Source: Channa striata (taxonomy: Eukaryota > Chordata > Actinopteri > Anabantiformes > Channidae). From it: 64,000 bases of DNA. The notes beneath the pieces are model-generated. The model was not told where the DNA came from. It worked only from the letters and a program-made list of their open reading frames with translations, and searched no databases. Where the stretch lies: the NCBI GenBank assembly GCA_033026295.1, contig CM065168.1:42916875-42980874 (forward strand), written 5' to 3'. Shown one piece after another: positions 56,401-64,000 of this stretch (the first letter of the stretch is position 1; each line of letters begins with the position of its first letter). A program made the position numbers and the translations under genes.

Positions 56401-59400
56401 GAAAACTCTGCTCAAGCTGTGCTGTTCTAAAGTCTTTAGACCTTGAAAAATAGAAATGCCAGTAGCATGTTTGGCTGAAAACAATGAACGTAAAAAAAAA
56501 AAAATCTATTTTTCATCTCTGAGGGTCTTAGAATTTGATACATAGACAAAAAAAGAAATGCAGAAAACTTGTTCCTTCCACCTCTGATTCTCATTCTGGA
56601 GCTGTGTCCTCCATTAACAAAAGGAGGGAAATATAAAGTTTTGGTTAGAGACACACTGTGGTTTGGACTAACAGACACAGATGTAACTCCTTAACCCTCT
56701 GACAGGACAATAGTCGGACTAACTCTTAGTTCACAGAGCAGTGACACTTCAGTTTAAGGACAAAATCAATATTATGAAGATCAAACCTCTGTTTGTTTGG
56801 TCTCCACGTCCTTCTCTAGTTTCTTCACTTTATCTTCAAGCATGTTCCTCTCAGTTGAGAGCGTCTGCACCTGTCAGCAGAGAGATGAGAAGAAATGTGT
56901 TACTTTCACTTCATACACTGGATATTACATGAATGTCTGAATTCTATGTGATTGATAGTAAAAAGAAAACTCTGCTCATAATATGTTTATTCATAATGAG
57001 TGAAGTCTCCCTCTAATGGAAAAACATCTCTGATTTATCTTGTAATTCACTGTTACTTATATTAATCATCTTTTCCTAAGTGTGAAAAAAACTTTACCAA
57101 ATCTAATCTAGAAGGACAATAAAGATGATTTTCCTTGTATTATAGTAAGTCTTGAATTCACTTGGTGTTTAGATTTGTTCTTGTTCTCCACATAAAAACA
57201 GAACCTGTCTAGTTACTGTTAAAGAAACAGGAACATCATCTGAAGGAAAATAACAAAAAAAGACACTTTTTTTTATATTTCATATTTGCCCTCGTGACTT
57301 ATTATGTTAATAGTCGTATGTAAAGAGAAAAAGATTCCAGCTGTAGAGTGATTCAGGTAAAATTGAACCTCTCTTGTCTTCTCTTTCAGTTTTGGGTTAA
57401 GTTGTTCCTCAGTTTCCTTCCTCCTCTGTATCTCATCCTGAAGCTGACAGACAGGAGAGAAAAGAACATGTCAATAATCACATTTATGTTACACTAATGT
57501 CTGATTACATTTGCTCTGAAGGAACAATCTCTCCATAAAACTTACTCTCACTAGTTCTATGAAAATATTTTTAAAAACAAAAAACGTTGGCAGCAGCTAC
57601 AGTGTCAACGACTCGATGAACAGACGAAGCTGCTGGTTCTTGTTCCTGACACAGACTGTGGATGGACTAACAGACACATTCACATTTAGACGTTTGACAG
57701 ACGCTTTTATCCAAAGCGACTTACAAGTGAAAGGAACAACATAACTTTCGCCGCACACACGTCACTTTTAACAATGTCGAGACAAAGACACAATCTTTGT
57801 CTGAATTTAACCAAAGTGCTTTTATGTCCCAACAACACACAGGACTTTGGTCTGTGTCTAAATTCCATGTAACGGTCAAGTAAAACAAAGTAAATATGAA
57901 TAAGATGTATTTCTCATTAGGGGCCTCAGGCAAATCCCCCTGGGATGTTTCTCCTTCAGCAGGCTGTTTATGATGATGACATAAACAAAAGTCAATCCTG
58001 CCAGTTATGAAAGACAATGTTTAACCGTACAATTTTCATAAATATTGCTTTTTAAAAATGTATTTCTCTTTTAAGATATTTGTCATTTTAGATTATTTTA
58101 AATCCAAACATTGAGTAAAGATTTGAAGGTGATTAAAACTGAAGCTGTGAGACATTTAAAGATGGACTGAGGACAAAACAACCTGAACATGAATCTATGT
58201 TTGTGTTGCATTATGTCCAGTGTGTGTAAGTCATGAATTCATGTGGTTTTCTGTATGTGTCCCCCCTCACCACCCCAGTCCACCTTTACCTAAGTCTGGT
58301 CCCTCCTGGTTCCCCAGCTGTTCCAGATCAGCCCTCATCACCCATTTATTCTCTGTGCATTTATGGACCTGTTTTTGTTTATAGAGTTTCATCGTTTGTT
58401 CTACTTTGTTCCTTCCTGTCTTGTTTGTCCCTCCTCGACCACCAGCTTTAATGTCTCCAGGATTTTCTGCATTTAGCCCCGTCTTGTTGATTTTGCCAGC
58501 GGATATTACCTTAGTTATAATGTGTGATGGAAAAGTCAAGTGTGAATAAATTTTGATGCTTATGTTTTATCTAGTTGTGATGGCAAATTGTCCATCTTGT
58601 ACAATTACTGTAGTTAAAGGTCATAACCTCCATTATCTCACAGACATGTTTTGTCTTCAGAAGTTTGCGTAACTACTCCAAGTTTTTCTACTGTCCAACA
58701 GTAACCTGTGGTGACACAGAGTCTCACCATGTTCATGTGTGATGGGAACAGTTAATAAAATCCTTAAAGACATCGTGGATGCTTCTTCAATGATTTTACT
58801 CAACGTGTCTGTGACCAGCAGTTGTCAATTTTTCCAAGACAAATGTCAGTTAAGGTAGAACTTGTCTCGTTAGTTTTCCTTGATGACTTTCAGTTCGCCT
58901 CATATTATATTATATTATATTATATTATATTATATTATATGTGGTTTGTAATAGTTTCATGTGGAGAATGATTTGAGTTAAGATGTAGAAAGTTAATAAT
59001 GATCACATGAAGCTCCTGATTATTGCAGTTCACCTGATTCTTTAATGTCGTCACTTCCTCCTCAGTTTTCTGTCTTTTCTTTTTTTCCTCCTGAAGCTGG
59101 TTGTTGGTCGTAATTAAGTTTCCGTCCGTCTGGGAGAGAAAAGAGATGAGAAGCAACAGTTTTATAGAGCAATTATGGAAGGATACATAATATTTTCTTA
59201 ACTAACATCTGTTTATGCATAACAATATTTGAGTCTGTTTTGGTCAATAGAGTAAAATATATACATGCACTTTAAAGAAAATGCATCTAAATCTTTAATG
59301 TTTTTGATGTGATTTTCAATCAACATCACAACTTGGAACACTTTTCTTTACAATATTTGAACCAACTCTTTGTTCACAGAGCATTGATACTTTGATACTT

Positions 59401-62400
59401 TAGTTTATTGATAAAATCAAGAATATAAAGATCAATCTTCTGTTTGTTTGGTCTCTAATTCTGTCACCTTGCCCTCAAGCTTCCTCTTCCCATCCGAGAG
59501 CTTTTCCAAACAGAATCAGAGATGAAAAGAAATGTTACATTTGTTTGGGTGCAAAGACAGTCTGGTGTATATTATATGATGAATGTGGGGATGAATTCTC
59601 ATTGATGACGATGTGAGGAAAACTCATAATAAGGTCAAATGTTATAAGTGAAGCCTCTGTAATTGGAATTATTTTGATTTGTCACATTCTCAAAAAAAGA
59701 TAATGAAAAATGAGATAAATAAGAGATATTCCAGTTGCAAGTCTCAATAGATTTGGAGAAAACAATGGAACCTCTAAAACATATGAAATGAATTTGGTGT
59801 CTCTGATTTAGTCTCAGTAACAAATAATAAAATTCTCTAAAAATGATTTTGGTGACACACTAAACATCCCAGTTGTCGGTCTGTCTTTATCTTCAGTCGA
59901 TCGTGGGTCTTTCTCTTATTTGTTCTCTGTCAACTGACTCTTTGTTGTCGCTCTGCTATGAGACATTTATGAGGATTTTGATCATTCAGCAATATTTTAC
60001 TGCTGGTTGACATGAACCGATTTGTCATGTGCAAATACCAACAAGCACAGAACTTGTACATGTTCTTGTGTTTGCAGTGAGTGTGTAAAATGACATATTT
60101 CCTGTTGTACTCATTAATTTATTCTCCCTCATAAATTTGTCTTCATCAGACTGTGACCTTCAGAGTAGATACACAATGAATTTAAATGTTGCACCGACTT
60201 ATTCACATGAAAGAAAGTTTCTACCAGCAGAGAAAAAGTGATGAAAACATCAATCTCACATTTATAACTCATTAAACTCTGTAAAGATCAGGTTTCACTT
60301 TGAAATGAAAACATTTTTTAAATAAGCCAAATTAATTATTACAGACATTATATATATTCTTTAAATGAAATTAGAAACAGCAAAAGTGGGTAAGAATTTC
60401 TGAGACGATCAAACATCAGGTGATCAGAGGAAAACTGTGCTGATAAAGTCACCTCAGTCACCCACATCCTGTCTGTTGTTACCAGTTACTAAACACAATC
60501 TCACTGTAAATCGTGGCTGTGATGACAATGTGCCGTGACACCACACTTATTAAATCAGACGCAAATTATTTCTCAAATAACAAAAAGGATTTTGAGTCAT
60601 TCTGTTTTGACTTGAGTTCAGCCAAGATTAATCTTTACTACACTCTGCGTGAAAATAGAAAATAAAAGACATAATTACAAAACTATTGAGCTCAGTGATC
60701 CTCATTCCACGATGGTGGAACTAGCTTCAAAATTCTGCTCGCTCAGCAACCTCACTCCCAATATTCAATAACTGCCGAAAACAGAACTCTACAACATCTT
60801 CCTACACGTAAGAAATAAATTAATAAATAAATGTTTCCCATGTTTACTTTTTCTGACTTTGCACTTTGGTTTAATTTTTCTCATTGACTTAGATTCTGCT
60901 GACTTGTGCCTCACTTACAAGTCGCTTTGGATAAAAGCGTCTGAGAAATGATTGAATGTGAATGTAAATAAAAATATATGACACATTATACACTGTAGAG
61001 AAATAAATTATCATTGTCATATGTCAAGGTTCTTTTTAAGAAGGTTTTCTCAGTATCTGTTAAATAATTAAATAATAAAATGCTCTGACTATAGATAAAC
61101 AATAAACACAAATACACACAGTTTTAAAAGTAACATATAGTAATTTGGACATCAGTGTATTTTTTATAATGTCAAACATATTAACACATACAAACATACA
61201 GATGAACCAAACATTAATTTAACACAGATTTAAAGAAAATTCCTTTGTATAAAACTACAAACCTCCATTGATTTGTTTGTCAGCTCCTCACTCAGAGTCT
61301 TAGCTTGGTTCTCGGCTTCCTCCCTCCTCTGTTTCTCCATGTGGAATCTTCGTTTGGAAACGAACAGGAACTTAAACAGAGACAACGTTTTAGTTTCTGA
61401 TCTGCTCCAGCGTTAAACCTCTTTGCTTTTATTAATTTATCTTTAACCAGATCCATGTCAGACTTTATCCTCACTCACTATCAGTGTTTAATGCTGCACA
61501 ATTCTCTGCATTAAACTTTGTCTTGTTGTATTTACTTCATTAAACATCGATTTTCTATTGGACTAAACTGTTTAGTTCTGTTTACTGATAATGATCAAAT
61601 GAACCTCCTCACCTTGTTCGTCTTCTCCTTCACGTTCCTTTTGTCTTCTTCCTCCTGGAGCTGGTTGTTGGTGTCATCCACATTTTCTTCCACCTGGAAG
61701 AAAAAAAAGATGCAGATTAATTTAGAAATGTTACATGTGACTCAGCATTTTCTTAATTAAGGATTTGAGTCTGTTTTGACTTGTGCTCAACCAAGTGAGT
61801 GAAAATCATATATACACGTAGTTTTGCACCGTGTTAGTTACATATAAACACAATGAGATTCTTAAAAATAAACAGTAAAATCAAAAAGTAATATGCTGTA
61901 AAGTGATTTTTTTTCCTTCTTACATCCTTCATAATTATATATACAGCCAAATATCAAACACAGATTTAACATAGTTCTTCTAAGAACATCTACAAACCTG
62001 CTGTGCTTTGGTTTTCAGCTCCTCATTCCGACTCTGAAGCTTTCAGTCTCTGACCTTAAAGGTTCCCTGTAGAGTTCTAACCCTCCTGCAGCATTTTATG
62101 ACATTTAAAAAAGCTTCCTGTCTCTTCTGTGTCACCTGGAGCTTCACAGACCTCAGATTATTTACATGACACATGCAGTAGAAAGATGGAAGTGACTAAA
62201 AAATGTGATGTGAATCTTTACTGACTCCACGATTACATGTCTAGTGATACAGGAACCCACAGGTCACCCTCTGTGCTGACGACAGCAACCTCGTTCCTAA
62301 CACAGACAAAAGCGAGGAGCTTGTTCTGGACGTCAGGAGGAGGACATCCCCTCTGCAGTCTGTTACCGTCGGAGAAGGTGAAGCAGGTCGACACCTATAA

Positions 62401-64000
62401 GTTCCTGGGCCCTGACATCTCAGAGAACATCAGCTTGGCCAAAAAACAGCCACAGTGAAATGAGCTTAGCAGAGTCTGCAGTTAATCAGACTAATGAAGA
62501 AGGGCCGGCTTAGATCCCAGTCCCTCCCCCGAGTCTCCAGGGGCCTTGTTCCAGGCATCCTGACCGGTGGCCCCCCACCACCCTGACTGCAACGGATAGT
62601 CCAAACTGCAGAGAGGATCGTCGACTCTAACCTCCCCACCCTGGACAACGTGTCCAAAGCCCAGATCTTTCTCAGGGACAGTCCCCACCCTGCTCACGTC
62701 CTCTGTCAGTGGGTGGATTCGGACGATAACCTGACACACTGCAGGCTAGTGAGCATCACTGCTCACACTGGACCTTCTTCTATCACAACTTCCTCCCAGC
62801 CGCTGATAATCAAGCAGGGAAATAAGGATTTAATTCCACAGACCAGCTGCACAGGAACATATAAAACATGTAACTTACATTTTACAAAGTGTCCCAGCAT
62901 TTATGGAAATGTTTTTTTTTTTTTTTTTTAACATTTATGTTTATTTTTTAGTTTCCTCCAACATTCTTGGACTTTTCATTTCCCCAACATAAACTCATTT
63001 TTCGTGCTGTATTTGATTTTCCTCTGTTCTTCCCCTTTTTCCTGTTTGTTCTTTTGGAAACACATTTTATTTGTACCTCTGAACTTATGGAACCTGCTCA
63101 CCTCAGACTTCCTCTTGATATTTTCCGTCCCCTAATATAATCAATGTCCTGTTTCAGTACTTACATCGTTGGTCTCCATTTCCACGTTTCCCTTGGTTGA
63201 ATCCTGCTTGTTTCTCTTGGACGCTGTAAATATATTGCACATTTGTCTCCATCTCATGACTCATAAAATAAAGACACAATATAAAAACAACTAACTCTTT
63301 CTGTGACATTGTCACTTACTTTTTTTCTTCCTCCACAGGAAAAAGACAAGTAAAAGAATCAGCATGACGCAAAGAGCCAAACCAACAATCAACCCCACAG
63401 TGGTAGCAGAAAAACTGGACGGGACCTTAAATAAATCATCTAAAATGATAAAAAAATTTAAAGAGATATTATGGCAGTTACTGCAAATACATTCAGAAAT
63501 ATAAAACTATTAACAGCATGTATTTAAAACTCATGTTCACCTGAAACATGTAAGTGTGTCTCTCTGGTCTGGTTGATGTTGGTCTGTTGGACTCTACAGG
63601 TGAATCTGTTTCCGTGTCTCTTGTCCACAGTGACTCTGCTGCTGACAGTATAGAGGTCATCAGGACCTCGGACTGTCTCTGTAGGTCCAGCAGAGAGGAC
63701 GTGTCCCTCACCGTCCAACCACAACACCTCAGGCTCTGGATACCAGCCTTTAGACTCACACTGTAAAACCAGTTCCCCGCTGTCTCTGTCTGTCCCTGAT
63801 AAAGTAATGAAAAGAGGGGCAGCAGCATCTGACGCTGAGCACAAGACAAAGTAAAAAAGAAAAAAAACATCAGTGGAAACCAAAACTACATATGTAAACA
63901 TCTTTTCCATTAGATTCTAAATATAAAATTCTAGTGTCTGAGTGAAAGGAATGTTTCGTTTCCTGCCGTTGACTTTCACTAATATCAGTATCAGCATGTA
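53370..64000 (-). CDS. Gene F: butyrophilin-like Ig receptor with long coil (partial, 5' end off window)
   Basis: Exons seen: IgC 63541-63834, TM 63320-63439, tail 63165-63223, coil exons 61998-62039, 61613-61693, 61263-61370, 59034-59129, 57369-57443 and 56787-56870, last coil exon 55257-55351 (stop at 55268-55270), and terminal exon 53370-53413. From 61.71 kb rightward it is nearly identical to gene D (33.99-36.31 kb). F keeps three more intact coil exons than D. TM, tail and coils are all phase compatible, so a cytoplasmic coil of roughly 190 residues is predicted. IgV and leader lie beyond 64000. Confidence 0.78.
53700..55120. other. Gene F intron segment absent from gene D
   Basis: D joins directly from its equivalent of 53695 to that of 55135. 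The extra 1.4 kb includes a plus-strand ORF at 53813-54235 without recognisable domains, and a part (54390-55110) homologous to 42870-43440 near gene E. Confidence 0.55.
55257..55351 (-). CDS. Gene F last coil exon with internal stop
   Basis: Encodes VKQLSDEKKKLEDKVKELEK then DLEEIKK and TAA (55268-55270). The remaining bases up to the GTTTGA donor are untranslated. Confidence 0.65.
56222..56290 (-). pseudogene. Degenerate coil exon in gene F intron
   Basis: Open heptad-like reading (ENMNLEDRLKEVEKKNA in part), but the donor reads GATTGA and the acceptor ACAT. Confidence 0.45.
56787..56870 (-). CDS. Gene F coil exon
   Basis: 84 nt encoding VQTLSTERNMLEDKVKKLEK then DVETKQTE. Acceptor GCTGACAG, donor GTTTGA. 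Confidence 0.65.
57369..57443 (-). CDS. Gene F coil exon
   Basis: 75 nt encoding LQDEIQRRKETEEQLNPKLK then EKTRE. Acceptor CTGTCAG; weak donor GTTCAA. Confidence 0.6.
58200..58580 (+). repeat. Dispersed element copy (see 33420-33800)
   Basis: Nearly identical to the gene D intron copy. Confidence 0.6.
58900..58940. repeat. (TATAT)n microsatellite
   Basis: About seven tandem ATATT pentamers. Confidence 0.9.
59034..59129 (-). CDS. Gene F coil exon, 32-codon type
   Basis: 96 nt, acceptor TCTCCCAG and donor GTGAAC. It encodes TDGNLITTNNQLQEEKKKRQ then KTEEEVTTLKNQ. It is the ancestral single-copy form of the exon triplicated in gene C. Confidence 0.65.
59450..59512 (-). pseudogene. Degenerate coil exon in gene F intron
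   Basis: LEKLSDGKRKLEGKVTELET-like reading, but the donor reads GATTGA and the acceptor is lost. Confidence 0.5.
61263..61370 (-). CDS. Gene F coil exon
   Basis: 108 nt, acceptor GTTTAAG and donor GTTTGT. It encodes FLFVSKRRFHMEKQRREEAE then NQAKTLSEELTNKSME. It is the longest coil exon in the window. Confidence 0.6.
61613..61693 (-). CDS. Gene F coil exon (not in D)
   Basis: 81 nt, acceptor CTTCCAG and donor GTGAGG. It encodes VEENVDDTNNQLQEEEDKRN then VKEKTNK. Confidence 0.65.
61998..62039 (-). CDS. Gene F coil exon
   Basis: 42 nt encoding LQSRNEELKTKAQQ, as in D. Confidence 0.5.
62220..62730 (+). mobile_element. Non-LTR retrotransposon remnant in gene F intron
   Basis: Copy of 34500-35010: QVDTYKFLGPDIS, IVQTAERIVDSNLPTLDNVS and AQIFLRDSPHPAHVL in broken frames. 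Confidence 0.65.
63165..63223 (-). CDS. Gene F cytoplasmic tail exon
   Basis: 59 nt, identical to D (TSKRNKQDSTKGNVEMETND), phase 1 to 0. Confidence 0.75.
63320..63439 (-). CDS. Gene F transmembrane exon
   Basis: 120 nt, same stalk and helix as D (VGLIVGLALRVMLILLLVFF, then LWRKKK), donor GTAAGT. Confidence 0.82.
63541..63834 (-). CDS. Gene F IgC exon
   Basis: 294 nt, open, nearly identical to D: ASDAAAPLFITLSGTDRDSG, LQCESKGWYPEPEVLWLDGE and HGNRFTCRVQQTNINQT. Confidence 0.88.

Noticed and set aside
53370..64000. Search for a B30.2 (PRY-SPRY) domain at the 3' ends
   Set aside because: No LDP, WEVE or LDYE-type motifs seen on the minus strand of any gene. The terminal exons are only 44 nt.

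Overview
The window looks like teleost (probably percomorph) fish genomic DNA. It is AT-rich, with phase-compatible spliced exons, many degraded non-LTR retrotransposon pieces, fish-type dispersed repeats, solo LTRs and microsatellites. All recognisable host genes are butyrophilin/MOG/B7-like immunoglobulin receptors on the minus strand. I read exon boundaries from splice signals and from alignment among the paralogues in the window; no database was searched, so names are by family recognition only.

The shared gene plan, 5' to 3' (high to low coordinates), is: a 30-nt first coding exon in a CpG-rich region with paired CRE sites; a leader exon (82-103 nt); an IgV exon (342 nt); an IgC exon (288 or 294 nt); a transmembrane exon (120 nt, ending in phase 1); a short cytoplasmic tail exon (38 or 59 nt, phase 1 to 0); a variable array of small phase-0 coiled-coil exons (42-108 nt); and a 44-nt terminal exon.

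Layout. Gene A (1-6075): ectodomain intact, coil exons run off the left edge. B relics (6.8-9.6 kb): two pseudogene fragments of different subtypes. Gene C (10.9-26.5 kb): the largest coil array (about 17 exons, part of it a tandem triplication), but the IgV exon is frameshifted and the TM donor is lost. Gene D (30.7-37.2 kb): intact IgV, IgC, TM and tail exons. Pseudogene E' (40.7-42.2 kb), with a complete solo LTR inside it. Gene E (43.5-49.3 kb): intact domain exons, with a nested LTR pair in its cytoplasmic-tail intron. Gene F (53.4 kb to beyond the right edge): IgC to terminal exon, a near-identical segmental copy of D. Between and inside the genes lie an L2-like LINE with a reverse-transcriptase YADD box (38.4-40.55 kb), several LINE 3' fragments, and duplicated spacers (28.9-30.6 kb matches 51.8-53.3 kb).

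If expressed, the products would be type I membrane proteins: Ig ectodomains for cell-cell contact or immune regulation, a single membrane pass, and a cytoplasmic coiled coil whose length varies by exon number. The most unusual feature is this modular coil-exon array and the several independent ways in which the paralogues end before or within it.
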